Below are positions 50,330 to 61,491 of a DNA stretch of 64,000 bases, piece by piece; the first letter of the stretch is position 1; each line of letters starts with the position of its first letter. The position numbers and the translations under genes are program-made. Source of the stretch: Siphonodentalium dalli (taxonomy: Eukaryota; Mollusca; Scaphopoda; Gadilida; Siphonodentaliidae); contig CP136063.1 in assembly GCA_032622095.1 (NCBI GenBank), positions 270,189,426-270,253,425 on the forward strand. The letters run 5' to 3'. The notes under the pieces are model-generated. The model did no database searches and had not been told where the DNA came from. It saw nothing but the letters and a program-made list of their open reading frames with translations.

Positions 50330-50395
50330 TAACAAGAAAACCACAGTCAGAAATGGTAACGCGCTCAAGATCATATATTATATACCCACGATTGT
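50330..50395 (-). mobile_element. Fragment matching the right end of the 2.2-kb insertion
   Basis: In reverse complement, 'gatcttgagcgcgttaccat' and 'ttctgactgtggttttctt' match 45980-46017 (gatcttggtggcgttaccat; ttctgactatggttttctt). This shows that the insertion's end belongs to a dispersed family. Confidence 0.6.
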
Positions 50396-51294
50396 AATTA
50401 TAGAATATAAAATATATTGGTTTCGCGAATGACCAACTCAGAATTTTGTTAAAATAACAATAACAACCAGCACCCAATTAACGAACCGGCGGCCGACTCA
50501 GCCGTCTCCGATCACAACCCCCATGAAGTGGGCTGCAGAACGAAAAATTTCTATGAAAGTTGAAGTATAAGACTTACAAATTATCTTTTTCATTTCTTTT
50601 ATTTGTTATTGGCATAGCTTATCACAAACCAAAAATCAACATTATTGACATAATGTTAACGACAATAAACGAAATTGAAATTCCCAATTACACCTTTTAC
50701 CGGAATCGGCCTCCGATTCGCAGTTCGACTTTTATTCCTCCCAAAAAATTCCAAGTTCTATAAATAAAACCCCTATGCGCCCAGGCGAAACGAGAATCTC
50801 TACATTATTATACACGCGGCGCGCGTAATAAGACCATTCCAGTGTATACGTTTTTATCTCAGTGGGAAAATCCATTTAGAATAGAAAGGGTTGATTGAAA
50901 ATACAAGGAATTGATGTTGATTTTGTTGCGTTCCATGGCGTGTGGGGTGCAGATTTGTGTGTCTCATGTTTATATTCCACAAGAACTGTGAGACAAACTT
51001 GCATACAAGCAAATCAACAGTCACTGTCTTAAATTAATGAGCCAAAAATACTTAGGCAAAGAAGTTACTATGTTCTGATATCTTTGGACCAGAAACCAGT
51101 CTATTCTACAATAGACATTGACAGGAGAATAGGAACGACAATGTCAGATGACAGCTTATATAGCAACTTTCACTGAATAATTGTTCGTATTTAATATGAC
51201 ATGAAACTGTGTTATTCAAACGCATTCATTCCTCAAAATATTAACCAACACAATTGCCTAAATTCCCCAATTTGACCGGTCCTTGTCCAAATTG
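50396..51294. other. No recognised feature
   Basis: AT-rich unassigned sequence with a short GC-rich palindromic stretch 'cgcggcgcgcgt' near 50816. Confidence 0.4.
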
Positions 51295-51705
51295 AACCAG
51301 CCGCCGGATTCTTAGTAGTAGCTGAACCAGCCGCCGGATTCTTAGTACTAGCTGGAACCAGCCGCCGGATTCTTAGTACTAGCTGGAACCAGCCGCCGGA
51401 TTCTTAGTACTAACTGCATGGAACCAGCCGCCGGATTCTTAGTACTAGCTGGAACCAGCCGCCGGATTCTTATTAGTAGCTGAACCAGCCGCCGGATTCT
51501 TAGTACTAGCTGGAACCAGCCGCCGGATTCTTAGTACTAGTTGGAACCAGCCGCCGGATTCTTAGTACTAGCTGGAACCAGCCGCCGGATTCTTAGTACT
51601 AACTGCATGGAACCAGCCGCCGGATTCTTAGTATACTAGCTGGAACCAGCCGCCGGATTCTTATTAGTAGCTGAACCAGCCGCCGGATTCTTAGTTGTAG
51701 CTGGA
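51295..51705. repeat. 31-bp minisatellite, 13 units with a repeated variant order
   Basis: The unit starts GAACCAGCCGCCGGATTCTT and ends in one of several variants: AGTACTAGCTG (31 bp), a 30-bp form ending TAGTAGCT, and a 35-bp form ending CTAACTGCATG. The order of variants in 51295-51478 is largely repeated in 51479-51690, so a block of about six units was duplicated. Confidence 0.93.
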
Positions 51706-53083
51706 CAGTTTTTTGCGGCACTCAAACGGCGTAGAATATCAATGAAAGCATACATTGGAAAGGTTTATTAATGTGTGGGTGTTTGAAACTGATAAATTAG
51801 TATTCAGGCGCTATGCCAATTGGAGGAAGGTAACATTCTACTAACGCCGCCAAAAATCCGAAGCAAATCGACCGTACCACTCCATATAAATAAATCGTCT
51901 GAAGTACACTCAATTGTAAATATTCAGTACTCGATTCGGCACGCATCTATTGGCGATAAAGTAACGAAAACGATTTCACCATCGAGCGTCACTGCATTTA
52001 ATCAATATATAAGAATGACGGTGTGTGTTGTCAATTTAGATATAATATTTGTAAAATAACTACTTTGAACAAGATAATTCTCCATTTCTATTTGATCACC
52101 CCACCGGAGTGTTTCACATAACTTTACGGATATATGAGCAGACGACAGCCAGACGAAAAGGTAAGAAGAATTCATATCCAAATGTTTAGATAACAAGTTC
52201 AATAAATTTTCAACGTAACGGAACTACTCATCAATGAATATTTAGTATAGAGAAAGGGTCAATACGTGTTATTTCATTGTATACCTCCTTGTAGGACACA
52301 TATTAATTTATGCGAGCAGCTGCTTCCTTGTTCGGAGTTATTTCCGATCTGTAACTCCTCGTCAGTTGTTTCTTTAGATTGGGTTGCCGGTGCGGCATAC
52401 GTAAGGGTTTCGTGAGTACGTTGCGCAGGTTCGGGTCGCTTTCAAGTGTGCCTATAGGAGTTCTAGGACGATGTACATGTACTTAATCCTATTCAGAGTG
52501 GGGATAATATTTGTCATCAGATGTATTCAAGAGAATCGAGACATTGTGAGCTCATTAATTCTGTACTTCAATAGTTTGCTCCAATAAAAACGCCACAGTG
52601 CACGGTTGTCGAGAATGTGTCTGTGGGTTTTCGATTAACAATTCTAGTTACGATTTCTTTTAAGAAATTGATGCAGTTTCGTGCGTTTTTTTATCTGAGT
52701 CATAATGCGCTGTGGTCGCTTATGGAGTAAGATGAATTATTCTATCGACCTCATTTAGGTCAACAATTATATAACATCGGATTGTCTTATCGAGGTATAA
52801 CACGTATGACCCAATTTGCAATTGACCAACCAACATGATTTAGTATACAAACACGGGGTATATCAATATGTATAGCGTTAGAAATATTTTCGTTAAAGTT
52901 AATGAATTTTGCTTATATATTTTATGGATTTTAATCGGTTTGTTAATATCAGGGTGTTATTAGTGGTCCATAGGCATCATAGGGCTTTTAAAGTTTATGT
53001 TCGCTATATGACTACATTGAACACATATCGTAGTAGTTGCTATTAAGCATATTCAATTTCCAGTTGCTGTCCTTTTTGATTTC
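51706..53083. other. No recognised feature
   Basis: AT-rich unassigned sequence. Short frames at 51820-52059 and 52002-52202 are not recognisable. Confidence 0.4.
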
Positions 53084-53091
53084 CTCAGTAT

Positions 53092-53692
53092 CAGGGTTCG
53101 CGCTGCCACTTGCCAAATTTGCCAATGGCAAAAAATAATTCACATTTGGCAAATCATATTTTTGTTTGGCAAAAGTTTTGGCAGGTCACTTTTTAATTCC
53201 TGAAGAAAGTTGGAAAATATTGGTCCATCAATACCATTCATTTCAGGAAACTCTTATACAATATAATTATATTAGCGGTGTTTTATATGGTTTAGGAACA
53301 GTTAACACCTCTATTAAGATGAAGTTAATATGATAGCATTGGTATTGATGGGTGGAGGGATTACCCGTATTTTATGTGGTGGTGGTGTTTACATAGCTAA
53401 TCATCTTGCAATGTGATGCGCCCTTCTGATGAAGCGACCCTTCTATCATATTATTGTTCGGTGATTGATTTATTGTTGTATGATAAACCACGAAAGAGAT
53501 GCGAGTATATTATTAACTAAATGCTTTGTTATCGATATCAACGTCGTTCAAACCGCGAGTGTCGAAACATAAGATCCAATCAAGTTTACAGAAAATGATA
53601 CTATCAGAGATAATATTTGGCAAATTCTAAAAGAATTTGGCAAAAAATATTTTCATTTGGCAAAAGTAAATTTCGGTCCAGCACGGACCCTG
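53092..53692. mobile_element. hAT-type MITE with 8-bp target duplication (601 bp)
   Basis: Flanked by the direct repeat CTCAGTAT at 53084-53091 and 53693-53700. The ends are inverted repeats matching at 12 of 14 positions: CAGGGTTCGCGCTG, and in reverse CAGGGTCCGTGCTG. Just inside both ends are clustered TTTGGCAAA or complement motifs (about six on the left, three on the right), likely subterminal transposase-binding sites. An 8-bp duplication with CAGGG-type ends is characteristic of the hAT superfamily. No transposase remains. The interior is AT-rich and includes an inverted match ('ccatcaataccatt' / 'attggtattgatgg'). Confidence 0.9.
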
Positions 53693-53700
53693 CTCAGTAT

Positions 53701-55001
53701 ATAACATATAGCGACTGAACCCTCTCTTTACTAGATGGATACCCCCACTCAGTTACACAAATATTTATTGGAATGGTCGAATATTCATTTGGAGAGATGC
53801 TCAGGAAATGCAATTAGATGACAGAATGAGCCACACTTGATCAGTTGTGTTTTATATAAAAAGTTTGGTGTCGGTGACGTTGCATGGAGCAATGCTGAGG
53901 TATATATACGTTGCGCACCGAAGTACGTGTACAGTAAATAATTGTTTATTTAAAGTGGATTTTTTTAAACATACAAACAAAAGTCTGTGAGCCCAGATAA
54001 CTTCTTTCTCAGATATAGTTTAAACAGATAAGTTAATAATACATTAATAAATATATTATTATATGATCATAAACTTTCTTTTAAAAGTTACATACTAAAT
54101 CGTACGGAAAGGAATTGATAAATCACGATATATAAATTGGATTTTCTTATAAATTAAAAAAAAAACATTGTTGTGCAATTGATGGACTAATATTGATGGA
54201 CTTATGGGTCAGTAATTAGTTCAGGCCTAATGGGCTTGGTCCTATTGGTTGATCATATACTAAAACACTGCTTGGTTTCGAGAGTGACGTGACGTCACGT
54301 GAGGATTTATCAACCCGAGGAAGTTAATAGTCTGCGCTAGACTAAGTACAAATACAAAGACAACACATTTGTAGCAGATAGCCGCTGGCTTTATTGGTGA
54401 CAAGGTGAAAAACAGACATTCCAGCAACGGCCGTCAGAAACATTTGGAAGCAGAAACTTTTTAATTTCAGTGCCAATAGCATGGCTAGTAATTTCATACT
54501 GTCTTATATGCTAATGCAGTATACTCATACAGTTGGTAAATATCTTCTCAAACCAAGATTTTCAAACAACTTGATTGAACTGACAACCGTTTGCAGAAGG
54601 CATTCAGGCATTAAAACAGAGATAAAACCACTGTGTGGAGAAAACAACTCTGAAAGCTTTGAATACTCTTGCCTGCATACATGCAGAAAACCAAACATAT
54701 GCAATTGATGCATTATATGCATATATAAACATGATCAATATGAATCCTACGCGATTAGTTTCAATTCGTAATAATTTGATTCCAGCAAAGCACTGAATTC
54801 CAAAATTCAGAAAAAAAATCTACACAATACGTGAGCTCCATTTATTTGAAATATCCACATGTTCTTTTAATTTAAATTAAAATTTGATACGTGCACCTTG
54901 CGAGACCAGACCGGCTAAAGTGACCAGAACATTAGCTGACCCGGTAAGCCCGACCACGGCTTACACTCAATCACTCATTAACACTAACCACATGCCTTTA
55001 G
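53701..55001. other. No recognised gene; left flank of LINE fragment
   Basis: A 75-codon plus-strand frame at 54481-54708 is not recognisable. The in-frame extension of the downstream LINE reading frame begins after a stop at 54999-55001. Confidence 0.4.
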
Positions 55002-55088
55002 CATGAGATCCACAATGACAACGACTCAGTTGTACTCATACGTTACGCTTCAGACAAAAGTTTTGTACTATACTGCTCTACGTATCTC

Positions 55089-56075
55089 ATGTTAAGTAAC
55101 GCTGGTATGTATGCCGGTGGCATAACGCCCCTCAGTTCAAATACTTTGTACAACACTGTAGTTTTACCCAAAGGCCTATATGGGTCTGAATTCCTTTGCG
55201 GCATATCTTTGACAAATCAAAACTCACTGGAAAAAGTTCACAGATTTTGCTTAAAACAAATTCAAGGACTCCCTTATAGGGCGCGCACAGATGTGGTACA
55301 AGGCTTGCTAGGACTATCCTCTCTATCAGCAGTTATTGACAAGAGAAAACTTAGTCTGCTTGGATGTCTTTGCAGGACGGCACATGAAAAGACACCGAAA
55401 ACGATTTTCATGTTCCGTCTTAAGAGTCACATTCAACAACCTAATTGTAATGCATCGTTTATTTCAGAAATCATGAGAATTCTTGACAACTATAACCTCA
55501 CACCCTATCTAACATCATTTCTAGAAGAAGGACACTTCCCATCCAAGGAGACATGGAAATCCCTCATAGTAACAAAATTCAAACAATCAAACGAGCAGTC
55601 ATGGCAGACAAGATTACGAAATGAACATTCCCTAGTCCCATTCGCAAATAATCATAGTTCACTGTCAATTTCACCTCTTTGGCTAGCATGTAGAAGCTAT
55701 CCTCAACATAAGCTTGAATTTCTAGAAATAGCCAAAATCCTGGCCCGGGCCTTGTCCCCAGTACACGGGAAGTGTCAGATATGTCATAAACTTTTTGAAA
55801 ACGAAATCGAGCATGCAATTCTCTTGTGTCCCGCCTTAGCCGAAACAAGAATTGAAATATGGTTCAACGTCATAGAGGATTTCGGTATACCATGTTTCTT
55901 ATATATTGACAACTTGAACCCCATAGATCAGTTGATGATATTTCTTGCATGTATCCCGCCATCCATACGCGACTTCGTAAATGATATTAAGCAATTCGCC
56001 TTGTTTCTTGCTCGCAATGCATTCAAGCTGTGGAACATATATTCGGATCTGTTGCGGCTAGAATATGTGGACTAA
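55089..56075 (+). CDS. LINE reverse transcriptase, C-terminal fragment (328 aa)
   Basis: This is the C-terminal part of a non-LTR retrotransposon ORF2 protein, which in an intact element copies element RNA into DNA at the target site. Residues 20-34 (LYNTVVLPKGLYGSE) match the conserved post-RT region 'lyksvVlPkalYGsEl'. Residues 46-90 continue with the usual helix-rich segment (LEKVHRFCLKQIQGLP, then GLLGLSSL). A Cys-Cys-His-Cys cluster at C229, C232, H242 and C247 matches the zinc-binding motif often found near the end of these proteins. The ATG used is only the first in frame. The open frame extends upstream to 55002 without a start and was certainly longer. The catalytic F/YxDD region and the endonuclease are missing, so it is 5'-truncated and inactive, although no stop or frameshift interrupts the remainder. 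The uninterrupted frame suggests a fairly young copy. The clade is not resolved. Confidence 0.8.
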   Translation: MLSNAGMYAGGITPLSSNTLYNTVVLPKGLYGSEFLCGISLTNQNSLEKVHRFCLKQIQGLPYRARTDVVQGLLGLSSLSAVIDKRKLSLLGCLCRTAHEKTPKTIFMFRLKSHIQQPNCNASFISEIMRILDNYNLTPYLTSFLEEGHFPSKETWKSLIVTKFKQSNEQSWQTRLRNEHSLVPFANNHSSLSISPLWLACRSYPQHKLEFLEIAKILARALSPVHGKCQICHKLFENEIEHAILLCPALAETRIEIWFNVIEDFGIPCFLYIDNLNPIDQLMIFLACIPPSIRDFVNDIKQFALFLARNAFKLWNIYSDLLRLEYVD

Positions 56076-56420
56076 ATGGATCACCTATAAACAGCTCACG
56101 AACCGCTCTGATCGGAGACAGAAAACAAGATATACATGAATAATTTGTATTTAGTCGGAGTGGCATCTAACTAAACGTGATAATAACTCAACAACTCTAT
56201 AACGCAAATAAAGCTATATCGCAGACAACTCCGTCTTTCTCCATCAGACAGATACTTTATCCAGGTGAAGTGTTCCGCGAAATTATAAATACACGAGGCC
56301 AACAGTTGCAATGCACTTATCTCAATGAATTTGTATTGCGCATATTGTGTGTATAAAACCATGTGATAAATTGATGTTTATTTTTGTCACCAATATGTTG
56401 AAACTCTAAACTTGTGTATG
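56076..56420. other. No recognised feature
   Basis: Downstream flank of the LINE fragment. No poly-A tail or target duplication is obvious. Confidence 0.4.
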
Positions 56421-56607
56421 ATGTATAATGTTAAACTCTCCGTTGCGGAGGAAATAAAGGTATATATATATATATATATATATGCATTGGCACAGGGTTT
56501 TCGAAAACAAAAAATGTATAATGTTAAACTCTCCGTTGCGGAGGAAATAAAGGTATATATATATATATATATATATGCATTGGCACAGGGTTTTCGAAAA
56601 CAAAAAA
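56421..56607. repeat. 93-bp direct duplication with TA run and palindrome-family end
   Basis: The segment from TGTATAATGTTAAACTCTCC through a (TA)n run to TGCATTGGCACAGGGTTTTC is present twice with a 93-bp offset. The end 'tatatgcattggcacaggg' is the terminal half of the palindrome family at 15.7 kb. A short hairpin CTCCGTTGCGGAG precedes each TA run. Confidence 0.9.
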
Positions 56608-56682
56608 TATCAGTAAACTGCAGTCATGAAAGGGTTAACTTCCTCGGGTTGATAAATCATCATGTCAACCTCGAAATATTGC

Positions 56683-57533
56683 AATAAATATAATATATAA
56701 TAGTACAGGTATACAATAATTATAAATAAATATAATATATAATAGTACAGGTATACAATAATTATAAATAAATATAATATATAATAGTACAGGTATACAA
56801 TAATTATAAATAAATATAATACATAATAGTACAGGTATACAATAATTATAAATAAATATAATATATAATAGTACAGGTATACAATAATTATAAATAAATA
56901 TAATATATAATAGTACAGGTATACAATAATTATAAATAAATATAATATATAATAGTACAGGTATACAATAATTATAAATAAATATAATATATAATAGTAC
57001 AGGTATACAATAATTATAAATAAATATAATATATAATAGTACAGGTATACAATAATTATAAATAAATATAATATATAATAGTACAGGTATACGATAATTA
57101 TAAAGAAATATAATATATAATAGTACAGGTATAAATAATTATAAATAAATATAATATATAATAGTACAGGTATACAATAATTATAAATAAATATAATATA
57201 TAATAGTACAGGTATACAATAATTATAAATAAATATAATATATAATAGTACAGGTATACAATAATTATAAATAAATATAATATATAATAGTACAGGTATA
57301 CAATAATTATAAATAAATATAATATATAATAGTACAGGTATACAATAATTATAAATAAATATAATATATAATAGTACAGGTATACAATAATTATAAATAA
57401 ATATAATATATAATAGTACAGGTATACAATAATTATAAATAAATATAATATATAATAGTACAGGTATACAATAATTATAAATAAATATAATATATAATAG
57501 TACAGGTATACAATACTTATAAATAAATATATA
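56683..57533. repeat. 42-bp AT-rich minisatellite, about 20 units
   Basis: The unit contains TAGTACAGGTATACAATAAT and 'tataaataaatataatata' at 42-bp spacing (56701, 56743). Near-identical, with a few variants around 57090-57135. The 359-codon minus-strand frame is a translation of the repeat. Confidence 0.97.
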
Positions 57534-58164
57534 TTCGACATAAACAGTGCATGAGTTATACACGTAATTTGACGTAAATGTAAAAATATATAATACATAT
57601 GGAAAGTACATTGGTGAGATTTTATTTTTAATCACTGAAGAATGGCAATGCCCCGGTGTGGAGATGTTTAATTGTTTGTCTGTGTGCATTCGACAAACTA
57701 TCGCCCGCGTAAACGAGAGGAGAAATGGCTAAACGAAGATACAAAATTAATGAAATGTATTGACCGGCGATCAGCACCTAAATCACTTGCGAACGAAGTT
57801 ATAATTGTAGTGGCAGCTTCCCCCGGCGAGACGGATCACTCCGCGTAATTTCTCTATAGATATCCTTCTCCAGATGTCTCGCTTGCGTTCACCTATCATC
57901 AGCCTGGTCGTTAATGGAACGCGCCCAGAGGGAGAAATGGCGAATCGCCCCAAGATTGATTCAATCACGCATACCAATTCTGCGCTAGTCCCATAAGTAT
58001 CACTATTAATCCAGTCAATGCTATTTCCTTTTAAGCATGTGGTCCCCGAAATGACAAAAAAATCAACACATAGTATTCGATTGTAAGATGCAAGTAGTAA
58101 CAATGTAGGGTATATTCTATTTAGGTATATACACGTACTATGTTTATATAGTTGGATATTCGGG
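57534..58164. other. No recognised feature
   Basis: A minus-strand frame (58430-57783, 215 codons) runs from the 30-bp array into this region. Its unique part has no domain that I recognise. Confidence 0.35.
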
Positions 58165-58350
58165 GATTCGCGTATGGGAACAGTTTGTGAGCATGCCGGG
58201 CTTATGGGAACAGTTTGTGAGCATACCGGGCGTAATGGGAACAGTTTGTGAGCATGCCGGTCGTATGTGAACAGTTTGTGAGCATGCCGGGCGTATGGGA
58301 ACAGTTTGTGAGCTTGCCGGGCGTATGGGAACAGTTTGTGAGCATACCGG
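58165..58350. repeat. 30-bp minisatellite, 6 units
   Basis: The unit contains CGTATGGGAACAGTTTGTGA followed by GCATGCCGGG. The variants differ by single bases (ctta, cgtaa, gtatgtg, gcttg, gcatacc). Confidence 0.94.
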
Positions 58351-58851
58351 CTTGCCCACGAGTTCACAAAGTTTTTCATCCTCGCGTGCTCGAATGTGCA
58401 ATGAAACAGGGTACGTTTAAATATCTGCATTGTAATTCAATCCAACAGAAACTTCACGAAATGTGTTTTTTTTTATCGGCATTACATGCTACATAGTGAG
58501 ATATTATATTTCCGGTAATCACATATCTGGATAGGTTTCATACCCAAATGTGCATCAAAACTTTAAACCACACCACTATAATGATGGGATGCCTCACGTC
58601 TATCTAATTTTAGTAAAATTTGGTTATAAAATGTTGTATCCCGGCATTCTGGTGCCATTGCATCCCTCCCCAAACCCTGGCCCAAATGACGCCGCCTTTA
58701 AGACCACACCAGTAGATTCCATACATGATGATGGTCATGTAAGTTAGGTGAAAATCAGCGACAAATATTTATTCATGAGAACTTGTTCACGCTCACTGAC
58801 TTTTGAAGCACATTTGAAAGAACACTCATACCGAGTCCGCACCTCCACAAA

Positions 58852-58854
<3 letters not shown>
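58351..58854. other. No recognised feature
   Basis: Unassigned sequence between the 30-bp array and the TA run. Confidence 0.4.

Positions 58855-58855
<1 letters not shown>

Positions 58856-58918
<63 letters not shown>
58856..58918. repeat. TA dinucleotide microsatellite
   Basis: About 62 bp of uninterrupted (TA)n, capable of cruciform extrusion. Confidence 0.98.
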
Positions 58919-58919
<1 letters not shown>

Positions 58920-58979
58920 GCTAGTTCCAGTAATCGTGCCCTCTGTCCTTCTGCATTTTTATCTGTTCCAATGTATACT

Positions 58980-59490
58980 TTAAAGGTACTCAATCCGATT
59001 CGATAGTCCCCATATTATCAGATTTCAACAACAACAACAACAACAACAACAACAAACAAACAAACAAACAACAACAACAACAACAACAACATCTTTTGAA
59101 ATGCCGCTTCAGTTACCATAATCGATTAATTTCCCAAAAATTATTCTAACCACAGTCAACTATAGTATAAAATTGCCCAAAACCTGTTATTTATCAACAT
59201 TTTGTTCAACGAAATTTTGCCGGTTTGTTAAATATCTGACACAAAAAAGCAGCTTGATTTTAAAGTTATCCATCTTTATCCGTAATTTGGTCCGACACCG
59301 CCTTTTTGTCGACTTTTACTGGTCCACTAAAAATTATCGGTATTGAAAAATAATATATTTTAAAAATCGATATCTCGATCACTCTGAGGTTTGATGGGTG
59401 GGTTTCCCGACTCGAATCATCTATTGTTTTTACCCCCGAAGCCAAAGAAATAGTAATTTGCGAGCGTTAATTCGGATTATGCATCTTTAA
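58980..59490. mobile_element. TTAA-flanked MITE, family A, copy 2 (511 bp)
   Basis: Bounded by TTAA at 58980-58983 and 59487-59490. Aligns along its length with 12388-12828 ('ccacagtcaactatagtata', 'aaacctgttatttatcaaca', 'tttgatgggtgggtt'). It is longer because of an internal (AAC)n/(AAAC)n expansion at 59028-59092. The left end keeps GGTACTCAATCCGA; the right end has diverged (TCGGATTATGCATC). Confidence 0.8.
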
Positions 59491-59526
59491 TAACTCAATG
59501 GGAGAATCCATTTAGTACAAAAGATA

Positions 59527-59711
59527 TTAATATTTCATGTGCCAGGTCTATTTTTGTATCAACCCATATACCCTGTGCCAATGCATTCTCTTATATACAA
59601 TTTTTTTTTACAATTTTAATAATTTATTCTTATATTCTTTAACAGACTCATTTTGTAGGTTTAGGGCCGATGAGATCGGCCCCTGGCACTCAAATGGTTA
59701 ATATTTCATGT
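59527..59711 (+). mobile_element. Palindrome-family element with 14-bp direct repeats
   Basis: Flanked by the direct repeat TTAATATTTCATGT at 59527-59540 and 59698-59711. Between them are GCCAGG...CCTGGC ends, 'tttttgtatcaacccatata', CCCTGTGCCAATGCATTCTC, and then a truncated palindrome (the second arm is missing) running straight into the AT-rich tail and 'ttctttaacagact'. It matches 18678-18904 in reverse orientation. Confidence 0.7.
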
Positions 59712-61491
59712 ACATGTAGACCTTGGATGTTACTCGAATCGTTCAGTTGGAAATTTTAATTTGTGAACAGAATCGGTCTGCCTCACAAAAATCATAGCAA
59801 AAGAGCAAGACCTACCGACATCACAGCAAATTAGCAGGATCACTTGACCAGTGGTGTTATTTATCGAATGGTGAGTATTCCGTTTTAATACCCTGTTGAT
59901 TTCATGTCATCTGTGAAATTGTGTTTGGATTACACCCACAAAGTTCCATTTGGACACGTTAAGGCCGTGTGTAATTATCGCAGATATAATAAGGGATGGA
60001 GCTTATTATCGTGGAATTCAGTCCGCCGTTTCCCACGCGTTGTCGTCACAATCGGCCGGCTTCCAATCACTGCCCGCACACCCCGGTAATACGTCGATGC
60101 GTTCGATTGGGGAACTGATTTATATTGACGCGCATTGGAACATAACGCCACACCGAACGGACGATACGAACGCAGGTATGTGTAAATACGATTTTGTCAA
60201 GAAATTATGGGGTATATGGTTGCCGTATATGTACTGGGCTATTGCATTTAAAGCGGCACATAGTGCATGGTCAAATGACAAATTAAAGTCACATGGATAT
60301 TCAGAAATTTACTTCAAAAACATAGAAAAATAGATAAACGTTGTTCTGATATTAAGTATTGATAGATCTCCCATCACGAAATTTCATGTGTACAACACAT
60401 TGTTATGTAAACATAATTTTTACAGTGATTTGTCATCAAATATCACTAACCGTGTACTTAGTAAGTTAAGATATTTTATCTAAATATGATTTTTAGAATA
60501 TTTGTTTCAATGCTTTGACATTTTCCAATATTTATCATCAAGTTTTGATTAAGCTTATTTGACTTAGATTGGTAATGCCACTGTAACAGTAATGTTTACA
60601 TAACAATGCTTTATATTTTCGAAAACGCGTTATTTTACAGTTATTAATAACGCAAATAAGAATAAAGTCAATCGATTTTAAATGTATTGAATTGGATTGT
60701 TTATTATCACAAATTATAATACATAATACAAAAACATAATAATATGGCCTGAAAATTTGCATAGGAGCGGCTTGTCCTTCCTGTCGCCTCTTATACACGA
60801 TAGCGAACAAGTAGATGGTGACAATATTGTTGTGTGACAATCGAGATGTTGTATGAAGGTCAGCTATGGTTGAGAAGATTTGTTATACTTTTGGTGGTTG
60901 TGTTATATTTACCAATTTTGTTCGTGCAGCTTTGCTTAAATATGTGTCTATAACATTATGTGTCCATGGATTTATGCCCTTAAATGATGAATATCTCACT
61001 TATAATTTTAGTGTAAACAATATATAATCCATATAATTAATAACAAAGTAATTACAATATAATAAACAGATACGGTATGGATGGGATTCGACAAGCTAAT
61101 AGCTTATGTGTCGTCTCAGATTATTATAATTTTCGTGAGACAAAAATGGGCTTAATTTCGTGGCTAACATTGAACGATATTTCATTGGTTGTATTCAGTT
61201 CAACTTATTATTATTATGCTCATCAAAAAAATATGTGGGTTCTGAAAAGTGAAACCCATTTCAGTACATTTGGTCTCTTATATATATATATGGTTTGACA
61301 TACTTTCTCTTAGTTCTCAGAGTTTATCGCAGCGTACTATTGTCCATATAGCTGTGCAGACGAACTCTTTCACTTGTTTTAGGAGAGCCTGGAGAGGTTA
61401 CTATGGAAACCGTAGACAGTCCCTATTTGGCATGCCCTCTTGATGGATTTCACTTCAAGATGTCATACACATAGTTTGGTTACGTAGCGTT
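59712..61491. other. No recognised gene
   Basis: Contains a 127-codon plus-strand frame (59950-60333) with a less AT-biased first half than its surroundings. I do not recognise the product and see no splice or promoter context, so I do not call it. The rest is AT-rich and unassigned. Confidence 0.35.

Noticed and set aside
56610-57689. 359-codon minus-strand frame, hydrophobic repeats
   Set aside because: Translation of the 42-bp AT-rich minisatellite, not a membrane protein.
59950-60333. 127-codon plus-strand frame
   Set aside because: Slightly gene-like composition in its first half, but no recognised family, no splice partner and overlapping alternative frames. Not supported.
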